Shown: positions 31,701 through 40,863 of the stretch, piece by piece | Layout: each line of letters opens with the position of its first letter | Numbering within the stretch: position 1 is the stretch's first letter | NCBI GenBank assembly: GCA_000733355.1 | Contig: JNVV01000006.1 | Location: 171,615 to 235,614, forward strand | Reading direction: 5' to 3' | Source: Falciphora oryzae | Lineage: Eukaryota; Ascomycota; Sordariomycetes; Magnaporthales; Magnaporthaceae | Length of the DNA: 64,000 nt | Made by a program: the position numbers and the translations under genes | Notes under the pieces: generated by a model | What the model saw: the letters and a program-made list of their open reading frames with translations, nothing else | Told to the model about the DNA's origin: nothing | Databases searched by the model: none

Positions 31701-34700
31701 GCTGTTCGACGTGGTCACAGACGCCATCCGCTTCGCAGTGCCCCACGAGCTCGTCTTCAACAAGGTATCGGACAACATAATCAATGCCTTCAAGTCGGTC
31801 CAGCAGCTGCACCACCGGTTCAAGACGGGCACCAACGAGTACATACTGGACAAGGGCCCAGAGTCTCCCAAGTCCATTCCCAAGGTATCGCTACGGAGTC
31901 GAACGCTGTTATTCGAGCTCGAGGATGGCGCGTTCGAATGGAAACTCGGTATGATCTACAGGACCGGCCGCCTCGAGCAAATGCAGCGACTCGCTCGCGA
32001 GGAAGCATTCCAGGTCAAGGTGAAGAAGATTCACGAGGAGGAGCTCAAAAGAGAGTCAACCAAGTTCAGAACTCGCTCCGCCACGTCTCGTGGTAGATCA
32101 AAGCGCGACGGGTCTCCGGGAATGAGAAGCCATAGCGAGGACGGGAGGCCGCGGTCGAGCTCGGAGAGCCAGCTACGGGGCCCCGCGCCGCGGTACGAGC
32201 CCGACGATGCCTGCCTTGGGATGAGCGGCAGGGCCCGTGTATCCATCAAGGAGGCGAGACGGCGGCTGGACGAGCACAATTCACACAGCTGGAAACGGCG
32301 GATAGACCGCCACTTTGCCGCGGCGCGAAACAGCATGAGCGAGTTCCGGAGCCTCTTCTGGGGCGCCGATCACCTCCCCGACGACGTGGACGACGACGAA
32401 CATATTCTAGAGGTCCCACAGCGCCCAGCCTTGATGTCCACGCTGGTGCATGATCTGCACTTCGTCATCGACAAGCCCTCTTTCCCCCTGCGAGACCTCC
32501 CTGATTTCCTGCACAAGGTCGGCAAGGGGATGCCCAAGGACATGAAATACTCGCTGCTCGTGCCCATGAACGTGGCGATCGACATGGGAGAGGTCAAGGT
32601 TTCGCTGAGGGACTACCCGCTGCCCCTGCTGCACGTGCCTAGCCTCAAGGCCGGGCAGTCGTCGCGGCTCTCGGCCTTGGCCCTAAAGACAGACTTTGTC
32701 ATCGCCGAGGAGTTCCACGGCCCAGAGTCGACTCGCAGAGTGCGGGTGACCATTATCCCGCCCAAAGAACCATCCCCGGAGTCGCCGGGCAACGGCGGCT
32801 TCGCCATCGACGTGCGGCGCACCGTAGGCCCGGTGAAGTCGTACTCGGACATCAACGTCGACATCAACACGGCGCTACCGACCAAGCTAACCTGGGGCCC
32901 GTGCTACCAGCCCGCGATCCAGGACATGATGATGGTCATTGAATCCTTCACAAAACCCCAGCTGGACCCGTCGGAGCGCGTAGGGTTCTGGGACAAGATT
33001 CGCCTGAACCTGCACTCGCGCGTGCGCGTGGCCTGGAAGGGGGACGGCGACGTGCACTTTGCGCTCAAGGGCACGCGCGACCCTTACCAGGTCACGGGCA
33101 ACGGGGCGGGCTTCCTCATGTGCTGGCGCAACGATGTGCGCTGGAACGTGCACGTGGATGACGACCCCAAGCGCTTCATGACGGTGGACAGCGGCGAGTA
33201 CGTGCTCGCGGTGCCAGACTATGGCAGCTACGCGCGCGGGGCTGCGCGCCGTGCCGCCGATCCGGGCGCCATGTCGGCCGAAGACTCGCACAAGTCGGGG
33301 GCCGCGTTCCAAAAGGTCATCATGAAGCTGTCCGGGCGCGTGCAGTGGCTCGCGGGCCTTGTATTCGAGCGGGCCATACAGGACGGGAGGCGAAGATTCG
33401 AGTTCAAGCCGCACTACGATGTTGTCCTCAAGACACCGCAATTCGCCAAGCCCCTGGGTGATAAGCCGTACGACGCGTTCCACGGCTTCAGGAGTCAGCA
33501 CATTCACCTGTCGGTTGCGGTACGTGCGCCGGTGGACCGCGAGTGGACGACGTCCAACCCAGAGCCTTCGCGCAGCTACAACACAGTCCACCTCAGTCCC
33601 CGCTTCTTCACGCACTTCTTTGCGTGGTGGTCGCTGTTCGGCGGCGGCACCATGTCACTCCCGATCCGGCAGGGGTCGCTCTGGCCGGGGCGCGAAAAGA
33701 ATAGCAAAAAGTTTGGGAGGCACTTGGCGACCATCAAGTACAATCTGCTGCTTGCACCGCTCTTCCTGAGCCACATCTACAGGCACAAGGACGCCGAGGA
33801 CCCCTCAGAGATGTCGGTTCAGGCGACAGGGATAAAGGTCAGGTTCGACAGCTTCATGCTGGATCTGCACCAGAGGAGGGAGGAGTTTAACACGCGCGAC
33901 AGGGGGAGCAGCAAAACGCAACAGTCTCGGACGACGGGCATGAAGATCCACGCCGGGCAGCTGGACCTGGCGTCGGCAGACGTGCGCGCCGTCTCTGCCA
34001 ACATCCGCTCGGCGTCGGCCGAGTCGATCAATGAGAATTCGCTTCCCGGGCTTGACCACGGCGACGACGATAACGACCTCTCGCGCTTCACGATCCCGGA
34101 TAACGACTTCAGCTGGATCGACATGGACGACTTTGTCGAGCTCGACACGCCTATGCGGGCCGAGTCCAACGCCGAGACCAAGATTCTACCTCTTGCGTTT
34201 GCCCCTCGGGTCACGTACTTCAGACAGACGGACATCGGTGGGGTGATTGCGGGCGACACCACCAGGACCAGCCCCTTCGGCGACGAACCTACGCACTTGT
34301 GCATAATGAGCCATGACGACGAGCCGCGGCGGGTACAGGAGCAGCTCATCCGTAAGCGGCTCACGCCGCTGTCAGAGCAGATCGAGGCGAACGCCCGCAC
34401 CCTCGGTGAAATCGAGCTCCGGCTGATCAAGACGGACCACCAGGACGCAGACCTGAAGGCACAGTTTGACAAGCTCACGCGGGATGGCGTGGTGCTCCAG
34501 GAGAAGAAGAAATTCCTGGAGAGCATGCTACAACAAATGAAGCAACAGAGCCGCCGCGCGCGGGACTCTAGTAGCGGCGGCGGCGAGTCCAGGGAGAGAT
34601 CGGACACGTCAGTCTCGATACCGCTCTCGGAAGGGTCCATCTCGCTGCCGTCGGGCGCCGAGTTCGCCAGCGACTTCAAGAACCGGTTCGTGGTGCACAA

Positions 34701-37700
34701 CATGCAGCTCAAGTGGAACAACCTACTACGCAACATCATCCTGCGCTACAGCCACCAGGTCAGCCAGCGACGCGGGTTTGTCTACTATCTCTCGCGGCCG
34801 GCCATCAAGTTCATCCTGGACATCGTGGAGGAGCAGAACAAGACAAAGACGTCGAGGCCGACAAATGCCTCGACGCCGGCACCGTCTGGGGCCACGGCAT
34901 CGCCAGACCTGGGCGGGGCGGACCAGGACACGGCCAGGGAGATTGAGGATACGATCCGGCGCATGATGCAGGACGCCAAGAAGTTTGAGGGCAGCCACGG
35001 GCGGGCCGCGGGGGCCGGGGAGGTGCCGGGCGGGGTATCGATCGGGGACCTGACGGGCGGCATCGCCGACGGGTTCACGCCGCAGAACAGCTACCATGTG
35101 CGGCTGATTGCGCCGCAGATCCAGCTGCAGAGCGCTAAGAATACTAAGCACGTGGTGCTCGTGACGGCCAAGGGCATGGAGCTCAAGGTGGTCGAGGTGC
35201 TGGACAAGGACCGCGTGTCGGACACGGTCAGCGGGCTGGTGCAGCGGCGGTTCATGGTGAGCATGGACAGCACGCAGTTCTTTGTTACGCACCAGAAGTG
35301 GTTCTCGACGCAGCTGCTATCAGTGTCGTCGGGCAGCACTTACGGGACGCCGCTCGGCACGTCGTGGCCGCCCTGGGTGCCGATGGAGGTCATGTTCGAC
35401 TTCCAGACATCGCCTGTCGGCTTCCGGCGCGTGGTGCAGAAGACGTCGGCGATGCTGCGCTACGACAAGTACAACACGCTACGACTCAAGTACAACGACG
35501 AGGTCAACAACACGGGGGCGGGCAGCGAGGCCGACAGCACCGCGTCGTCGCCGCACGAGGCGGCGGCGGAGCAGCGCATGGACAACCTGTGGGTCGAGTT
35601 CCCGCAGGCGCGCGCGTTGTGCAACTCGTCGCAGTACTACGCCATGTACGTCATCGTGCTGGACCTGCTGATGTACAGCGAGCCGACGGAGAAGCATCGC
35701 AGCGAGCGGCTCGAGAAGATCATGCTGGCGTCCGACTTCAGTGACCTGCGGGGCGCGCCCGAGATGGTGGTCAAGCTACAGGACCGCATCCGTCAGCTGC
35801 AGGACATCCGCACACACTTCCAGGTGCATGCCAAGCACCTGGACCGCCGGAGCTGGGAGCACCGTCTGACGCTGGAGCGCGACCTCGCAACGTGCGAGGA
35901 CGAGCTCTTCTTCACCATGAAGGCCATCACATCGTCACAGGGCAAATACGACACGGCGGCGCAGAACAATGCCCTGCTCAAGTGGAGCATCTCGGCCCGC
36001 GAGATCGTGTGGCACCTGATCCGCGACAACAGCGAGCCATTGGTCGAGCTGCAGCTCAAGGACGTCGAGTACGACCGCACCGACAACGCCGACGGCTCCC
36101 ACTCCAACGAGGTGTGTGTCGGCAAGGTCCTGGGGCTCAACCTGCTGCAGGATGCCATCTACCCGGAGATGATTGCCCCTTATGTCGACGAGCGCAACGG
36201 CAGTGTCGCGCCCGCCACCATCGCCTCCAACAGCACCACCAACACCATCACAGCCACAGCAGTAACGGCGGCGGCGGCAGCGGCGAAGGCGCCATCAGTG
36301 TCCGGCGACACGGGTAGCCAGCCCATGATCCAGGTCCGCTGGAACATGCTCGAGGCTATCGCCGGCATCCCCGTCATGTCGCACTTCGAGGTCAACCTGT
36401 TCCCGCTCAAGATCCAACTCGAGCGCGAGGTGGGCAAGAAGCTGTTTGAGTATATCTTCCCGGACATGGACAAGGATCGCCAGGCGGCTGCGGCGGCAGT
36501 GGCGGCGGCGGCGTCCAGCAAGGGCGACTCGCCCTTCACACTCCGGGCGGGGGGACTAGACCGCGACGAGGGCGATGACGAGACGTTGGCGGGAAGCGGC
36601 CACAGCTACGGCCACCACCAACAGTATCTGAGCGATAGAGACGCCTCAGCGGCGTTCGACACGCGGGCTGGGTCCCTGGAGCTGCGGCTCCGACCGACGC
36701 TCACGTCTGATGTGCAGGCGGTGGGACCCAAGGCTAAGGCAGTCAGCGTGCACTCGGTCGAGACGGGCCACTCGTTCCGGCTGTTCCGGTCGTCGGCGAC
36801 GGGGGCGACGTCGCGCACGGCGAGCAAGAAACCGTCGGCCGAGTCGCTGCGGTCGTTCGGGACGCCGAGGCCGGGGATTGGGCGCACGGCGACGGGCTTC
36901 TCGTCGATCGGCGGCGAATCCAAAAAGGGGTCGTCGCGGTTCGCGCTGCGCAGCAGGGGCCAGGGGGCGGGCGAGGACAAGCCGTCAGACGACCTGACCA
37001 AGATGATCACGCGCGCCAGCAGCTACATGACGTTTGCCTACATCAAGCTGCCCTCGGTCGTTCTCTGCCTCAGCTACAAGGGCAAGGGCGACCGCAACCT
37101 CGAGGACGTGCACGACTTTGTGTTCCGGCTGCCCACCATCGAGTACCGCAACAAGACGTGGTCGAACCTAGACCTTGCCCTGGCGCTCAAGAGCCGCGTC
37201 ATCAAGGCGCTGATTTCGCACACGGGCGCCATCATCGGCAACAAGTTCTCGCGCCACCGCCCCAACACGGCCCAGCAGTCCAAGCTGCGCGAGCTAGCCT
37301 CAAGCTCCGTGCTCCTGACCAGCCCGGCCGTCGCCGACTCGAGGGACAATAGCGGCGACGACTCGTCCTCGCTTGTCGACTACTCGCGCTCGCCCCCGCG
37401 CTCGCTGCGGAGCTCCGAGTCGTCCATCCCGGCGCCCCGCGGCGCCAGCCGGAGCCCGAGCGTCGCCTCGGCCCGCTCCCATCTCAGCGGCAGCCGCGGC
37501 ACGCCGGGCAACGGCGCCTCGGGCTCGTCGTCGGGGCCGGCCGTCCCTGCCTTCCTGATGATGACGCCGCCGACGCCGCAGGAGGCGCAGACCCCCACTT
37601 TCGCCTCGGGCAGCAACGGCAGCGGCAACGGGGCGCTCTCTGCCGACAGTCTCCGCCCCAAATCGGTGGGCAGCATGCGCCTCTTCAATGGTGCCTCTAA

Positions 37701-37938
37701 TGAAGGGCCCGAACGGCGGCGCACGGGCTTGGGCGGCATGCGGGAGCGGCTCAGCGCCTTCGCTTCAAGACGGAAAGACCGCGAGAACTCCAGTGCCGAC
37801 TCCCAGGGCCTGCGAGAAGATGATGGCGGCGGTGCAGATGCTTTCGACGACAGCGAAGAGGAAAGTGGCCGGCATCCCGACGGTAGTCTAATAAGAAGGC
37901 CGAGCCGCGGCCCTACGCGGGGAAGGCTGAGTCAGTAA
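28783..37938 (+). CDS. FMP27: Bridge-like lipid transfer protein FMP27/Hobbit (BLTP2 family)
   Basis: One uninterrupted exon gives 3051 residues from the ATG at 28783. I chose this start because the product begins with a membrane anchor (MALLNPTFVCGVLVLLYLSTFVLFAVL) followed by the conserved RIGYFSLRRLAYTPRDGFKIEIRGLGLNVHRP, as in yeast Fmp27, fly Hobbit, plant SABRE and human BLTP2. An upstream in-frame ATG at 28543 would add 80 unconserved residues before the anchor and hide it. These proteins form long beta-groove rods that carry lipid between the ER and plasma membrane or other organelles. Visible blocks: repeated beta-rich segments; a basic/Ser loop (about 1090-1130); a coiled coil near 1851-1925 (RKRLTPLSEQIEANARTLGE, LESMLQQMKQQ); the C-terminal FSA-type region with WNMLEAIAGIPVMSHFEVNLFPLKIQLE; and a Ser/Pro/Gly-rich disordered tail from about 2840. 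The single-exon structure is notable. Confidence 0.93.
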   Translation: MALLNPTFVCGVLVLLYLSTFVLFAVLRIITGVSIQRIGYFSLRRLAYTPRDGFKIEIRGLGLNVHRPTFAQPTWLSIVVNELVVTVDIQALEGGKAGVGATSQDDDDDGDGQGKGAPTQPARHDTPPRPVAPQPGITRRSTGGPPRSELWKRLTRLKERIKRLHRNVNWLRMVDVVATNSGLDIVEVGNVQFGSLTVAVDTRRKMVDRARFFLQSKGHRRQEKHQAEWIMTLRSVLFTPEGRESMEILDNATLNVHGFLYEAFDGLRDAAVALKLGRIHLPYDDIQLCADLYKECRSRAAQTSTDADVRLGSVDEIMQELEVPGSTDQELMQTVSDSKEFVSSLLRGIKEVQFAVSFVGLTKKVENVKTAGAPVLLNASMKEVGIDLHRLDPKSPAHRMYFPSKDIAHEALMAALSISIGVDDGQGAPRRLVYIPMATTTVRTTLPSKTVELSGHGSAEQRNANILFANSVVTSPSVDLDPSHLPLLLAMLRPRSGSSGVRNKKRHILISRLLPKASIKFTMHEPVVRISLPPVQKQADPDDFDLIISSISSISLDVESFHSAVEDLHYSLASSMRIQTHNLYYQTASGSRFDVLETESFDLKIQLGASPDVHVVATGNLQTFAFKMVRPEISDGLHQIVRQLRLKAGPETQASSSRPEQNFLRAMPSWLLHFQIQASDFSVEVAGIDEDISEHSRGVALHLESWSTEYRAQRLDGLQRRPSRRRASSRASSMTEADLLKTVPLSPRKRFQNAGDGRRIAVHVRGLEAFVVESSEKGEVDPFVNIPRFEVACSTLSDNQGPVFHLHSHVRTLLVQYSLYRHYAVGVATMVLRKAFARPSRDAGDPAPSSGGAPAKTAADFLAPPTSSDYISGGDDASGKPVKELLAIDVKAALVQIKADMPADPPIMLQIHGLEAGRHRWSPPFFHSKLIRLYAEAPRMRRVWARVVSVKNGRLDYRESRKKLASGGYREEKLFDVVTDAIRFAVPHELVFNKVSDNIINAFKSVQQLHHRFKTGTNEYILDKGPESPKSIPKVSLRSRTLLFELEDGAFEWKLGMIYRTGRLEQMQRLAREEAFQVKVKKIHEEELKRESTKFRTRSATSRGRSKRDGSPGMRSHSEDGRPRSSSESQLRGPAPRYEPDDACLGMSGRARVSIKEARRRLDEHNSHSWKRRIDRHFAAARNSMSEFRSLFWGADHLPDDVDDDEHILEVPQRPALMSTLVHDLHFVIDKPSFPLRDLPDFLHKVGKGMPKDMKYSLLVPMNVAIDMGEVKVSLRDYPLPLLHVPSLKAGQSSRLSALALKTDFVIAEEFHGPESTRRVRVTIIPPKEPSPESPGNGGFAIDVRRTVGPVKSYSDINVDINTALPTKLTWGPCYQPAIQDMMMVIESFTKPQLDPSERVGFWDKIRLNLHSRVRVAWKGDGDVHFALKGTRDPYQVTGNGAGFLMCWRNDVRWNVHVDDDPKRFMTVDSGEYVLAVPDYGSYARGAARRAADPGAMSAEDSHKSGAAFQKVIMKLSGRVQWLAGLVFERAIQDGRRRFEFKPHYDVVLKTPQFAKPLGDKPYDAFHGFRSQHIHLSVAVRAPVDREWTTSNPEPSRSYNTVHLSPRFFTHFFAWWSLFGGGTMSLPIRQGSLWPGREKNSKKFGRHLATIKYNLLLAPLFLSHIYRHKDAEDPSEMSVQATGIKVRFDSFMLDLHQRREEFNTRDRGSSKTQQSRTTGMKIHAGQLDLASADVRAVSANIRSASAESINENSLPGLDHGDDDNDLSRFTIPDNDFSWIDMDDFVELDTPMRAESNAETKILPLAFAPRVTYFRQTDIGGVIAGDTTRTSPFGDEPTHLCIMSHDDEPRRVQEQLIRKRLTPLSEQIEANARTLGEIELRLIKTDHQDADLKAQFDKLTRDGVVLQEKKKFLESMLQQMKQQSRRARDSSSGGGESRERSDTSVSIPLSEGSISLPSGAEFASDFKNRFVVHNMQLKWNNLLRNIILRYSHQVSQRRGFVYYLSRPAIKFILDIVEEQNKTKTSRPTNASTPAPSGATASPDLGGADQDTAREIEDTIRRMMQDAKKFEGSHGRAAGAGEVPGGVSIGDLTGGIADGFTPQNSYHVRLIAPQIQLQSAKNTKHVVLVTAKGMELKVVEVLDKDRVSDTVSGLVQRRFMVSMDSTQFFVTHQKWFSTQLLSVSSGSTYGTPLGTSWPPWVPMEVMFDFQTSPVGFRRVVQKTSAMLRYDKYNTLRLKYNDEVNNTGAGSEADSTASSPHEAAAEQRMDNLWVEFPQARALCNSSQYYAMYVIVLDLLMYSEPTEKHRSERLEKIMLASDFSDLRGAPEMVVKLQDRIRQLQDIRTHFQVHAKHLDRRSWEHRLTLERDLATCEDELFFTMKAITSSQGKYDTAAQNNALLKWSISAREIVWHLIRDNSEPLVELQLKDVEYDRTDNADGSHSNEVCVGKVLGLNLLQDAIYPEMIAPYVDERNGSVAPATIASNSTTNTITATAVTAAAAAAKAPSVSGDTGSQPMIQVRWNMLEAIAGIPVMSHFEVNLFPLKIQLEREVGKKLFEYIFPDMDKDRQAAAAAVAAAASSKGDSPFTLRAGGLDRDEGDDETLAGSGHSYGHHQQYLSDRDASAAFDTRAGSLELRLRPTLTSDVQAVGPKAKAVSVHSVETGHSFRLFRSSATGATSRTASKKPSAESLRSFGTPRPGIGRTATGFSSIGGESKKGSSRFALRSRGQGAGEDKPSDDLTKMITRASSYMTFAYIKLPSVVLCLSYKGKGDRNLEDVHDFVFRLPTIEYRNKTWSNLDLALALKSRVIKALISHTGAIIGNKFSRHRPNTAQQSKLRELASSSVLLTSPAVADSRDNSGDDSSSLVDYSRSPPRSLRSSESSIPAPRGASRSPSVASARSHLSGSRGTPGNGASGSSSGPAVPAFLMMTPPTPQEAQTPTFASGSNGSGNGALSADSLRPKSVGSMRLFNGASNEGPERRRTGLGGMRERLSAFASRRKDRENSSADSQGLREDDGGGADAFDDSEEESGRHPDGSLIRRPSRGPTRGRLSQ

Positions 37939-39489
37939 CACGCTTGCATGTCAGGCAGGCAGGCAGGCAGGCAGGGAGGTGACAACTATACATACACCGC
38001 CGCCACCGCTCTCACGTCCGTATTTCTCAACTTTGCCATCCCGTATTATCATGTCTTCTCTTCTTTCACTACTTCCTTCCCCTCTTCTCTCACTTTTTCT
38101 TTTTTGCCTTTGTCGACATCCATCCCCTTGACATATTCTCAACCCCTTCTTTGCTATACCATGCATTCCAGAGCACTGTTTTTCACTTACACTGTCCGTA
38201 ACCACTAGAGTTCTTGTGCTGCACGGCATGGGAAACCCGATTCACACACTTTTATGTTTATGCTGGCTTCCGGAATCGAGTGACGCGGAATAGACGCACT
38301 CGACTATATGGAGTAGAAGGAATCGTGCAATACACATTATTACAGCTTGGATACAAGGAACTTTTTCTTCTAATCTTCTACGATGCTAACTTCACCCTCC
38401 TGCATTCTGTCCTTGGGCGACTGGCAATATGCTGTGTGTGCAGCCTTTCTTTTCTTCTCTTTTTTTTTTTTTTTCTTTTTCTTGTTTATGTATCATGGAT
38501 AATTCCAGCCGGTGAAAAGCGCGAGGGGAAAACAGAACGAGAAGCCGATTCCGATTCTGCTGCTTGTCTTCATTGTGCATTAACCCAGACTTTGGTGCGT
38601 CCCGTCCCGTGTCGTCGACCCTGATCGTTTCGGATGATGCGAGAGAGAGAGAGAGAAGGCCCGAGTCCTGCCCACGTGGCGGACGGGAATGAAGGGGTAA
38701 AATCGAAGGGACCGGAAAAAAAGTGAAGGAAAAAAACAAGAGATCAGACAGCACACAGACCATTGATATTTGCCTGTTTTACTCACATGGACGGGCCGGC
38801 ATTTAACCCATCGCCTCTTCAACACCCGCCTCTCTTGTTAGTGTTTCAGGGGTTTAGTTTCGTGTTGGCTGCCGAACCGACTGTCTGAAGATTTTTTTGC
38901 ATATCCCGCCTGCCTGTCTGTCTGCCCATCTTGAATTTTCTCCGGTCTAGTCGTCAGGAAAGGCAACTTGCATCATCGGTGTTCTCGTCACCACTGGGGG
39001 CCGTCTCCCTTGCCGTCTCCCTGCATGCGTACTCGTCGGTGCATTGCCACGGCCTAGAGCCCACAACACGAGACGAGACGGCTTAACCGGCAGGACATTT
39101 GAGGCTTTCCCCATTGCCGCCCCTTCTCGGCGTTGTGAGACGCGGGCGAACCGCGGGCGACCATGGGCAGTCACTTGTCGCAGGAGGGTAGGAGGGTAGA
39201 AGGGATGGGAGCAGAGGGGCAAAGATCCCCGGCTGTCCCTCTCGACCATAGTAGACACTTTGTTTTTCCACAATATTCTACCCAGTTGCAATCATGTTCC
39301 GTCATGTCCATTCGTTTTTCCCCCTCCTTTCCCTACCCTTCTTCTCCTTGGACCCTCAACATATTCCCATCTTCTTTCGACAGACCTGCTGTGTTGCAAC
39401 AGCAGCCAAACCTCACCGGGAATCGGCCTCTACTGTCACTATTTCAAGCCAGGCCCAGGGATAACCCGATAGGAGAGTTGGCAGAGGAC
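37939..39489. other. Intergenic region with (CAGG)6 repeat
   Basis: This stretch holds the FMP27 3' UTR and the upstream DNA of the receptor pseudogene. Simple repeats are (CAGG)6 at 37952-37975, a T-rich run near 38458-38474 and (GA)n near 38641-38655. Frames on either strand are short and low-complexity. I see no gene. Confidence 0.55.
37952..37975 (+). repeat. (CAGG)6 tetranucleotide repeat
   Basis: Six exact CAGG units begin 14 bases after the FMP27 stop codon, within the presumed 3' UTR. Confidence 0.95.
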
Positions 39490-40863
39490 ATGGACTCACT
39501 CGTGAATCCGCCAGAGGCCACCGGTGGGCTGCAGAGGCTGGTCATTGTTGTAACATTCGTTTTCCCGGCGCTCGCACTCGTCATCATCGTGCTCCGGGCT
39601 GTCGGGAGGATAAGAACACACCAGTTCGACGACTGGCTGATATCAATCGCTATGGTAAGAAGACCACCTTTCTGGCCACCATTGGACGCCCTGACCCAGG
39701 TCTCTCCGATCAAGGCCGTATTCTCCTTTGGTGGACGTGATGCTAACGGCGGCTCGCCTGCTCTCCTCCTCTACGATGGATCAGTTCCTTTCGGTGGTGG
39801 AGACCATCTTCAGCTACTTTTGTCAGTACTAGACTGCCCCCCTTTTGGCTTCATCCTGACAACTCCTTGTGGGAAGTGAGTCCTACCAATGTTCACAGGC
39901 ACGTAATGCTAACGAAAGATGCACATCATTAAAAAAGAAAAAAAAAAAAAACAGTCATCAAAACCAACTACGTGGGCATACGTCCAGAGAACGTGCCGGC
40001 GCACGACCCGGTGGCAGGCGAGGTGTGAAACTACTTGGTGCAGGCGTTGCACAATCCGATACTGGCCTTGGCAAAGTCGTCGGTGCCTATCTTCCTGCTG
40101 CGGCTGTTTGGGCAGCAGAACGGGGTGCGGCGGCTGATCTACGGGCTGAACGCGGTCAACCTGCTGCACATGGTGGCGACGCTGGGGGCCATCACGTTCC
40201 AGTGCACGCCCGTGCCTCTCGCATGGGATCCGGGCAGCGAAGGCAGCAAGGCCGGGCGGTGCGTTGACCGGGCGGTGCTCTTCACGGCGACGGCGGCCTT
40301 CAACATGGCGACGGACCTGATGGTGCTAGGCCTCCGCTATGGATCCTGTCGGGACTCCGGATCCCGCGGCGGACCAAGCTGGCATTGCTGGGGGGTGTTC
40401 CTGCTCGGCTTCCTCGTCACCATCACGTCCGTCGTTCGCCTGGTGATCCTGGTGCGCGGACTGTTTGGGCTGTCTACCGCGGGGCGGCAGGGCAGTGCGC
40501 GGAGGACGCAAACCGGTGGTTGTGCTGGTGAGGGAGCCTCAGGGGTCCCAGGAGGAGAAGGAGAAGGAGCAGCAAACGATGGCGGGCAACAGCAACGGCA
40601 GCGGCAGCCGCAGTATGATGCGGGTCAGTGACGTGCAACGCGAGGTCGACGGGCTGGTCAAGGGAATGGCGTTGGCGCGAGCTGGGCTTGGCAGCAGCGG
40701 CAGCGTTAGGGGCACAGGCGGGCCCTGGGCAGCGCCTCTGGTGGGTGGCATTGTTGGGGAGCAGGGGCGCATGTCTCGTTATGGAGGTCGCCGCTTCGGG
40801 CTTGTCAGCCTTTCGACAGCGATGCCAGGGCCGGGCAAGGCGAGCGGGCCACGCTTCTTCTGA
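39490..40863 (+). pseudogene. Decayed rhodopsin-domain (SAT4/PTH11-type) receptor
   Basis: Exons 39490-39654 and 39785-39821, then a block from 39955, join in frame (donors GTAAGA, GTCAGT; acceptors ATCAG, AACAG) and read as the fungal rhodopsin-domain family of seven-span membrane proteins: RIRTHQFDDWLISIAM, FLSVVETIFSYF, FIKTNYVGI, then NPILALAKSSVPIFLLRLFG and GRCVDRAVLFTATAAFN. The frame is broken. A TGA stands at 40026-40028 where the family has Trp before NYxVQ. One C is missing near 40333-40336 and one G is extra in the run 40390-40395, so about 60 bases are read in the wrong frame. After LVILVRGLFGLST (near 40470) the seventh helix is absent and the tail resumes in another frame (RVSDVQREVDGLV) to a stop at 40863. 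Both small indels sit in homopolymers and could be sequence errors; the TGA and missing helix are harder to explain so. Confidence 0.75.

Noticed and set aside
28630..37740. Many long antisense frames inside FMP27
   Set aside because: They mirror the GC-rich third codon positions of the real gene and contain no domain.
39490..40863. Working receptor gene with an unusual intron removing the TGA
   Set aside because: No GT..AG pair around 40026 keeps the frame and the conserved NYxVQ-NPILAL segment, and the seventh helix is still missing.
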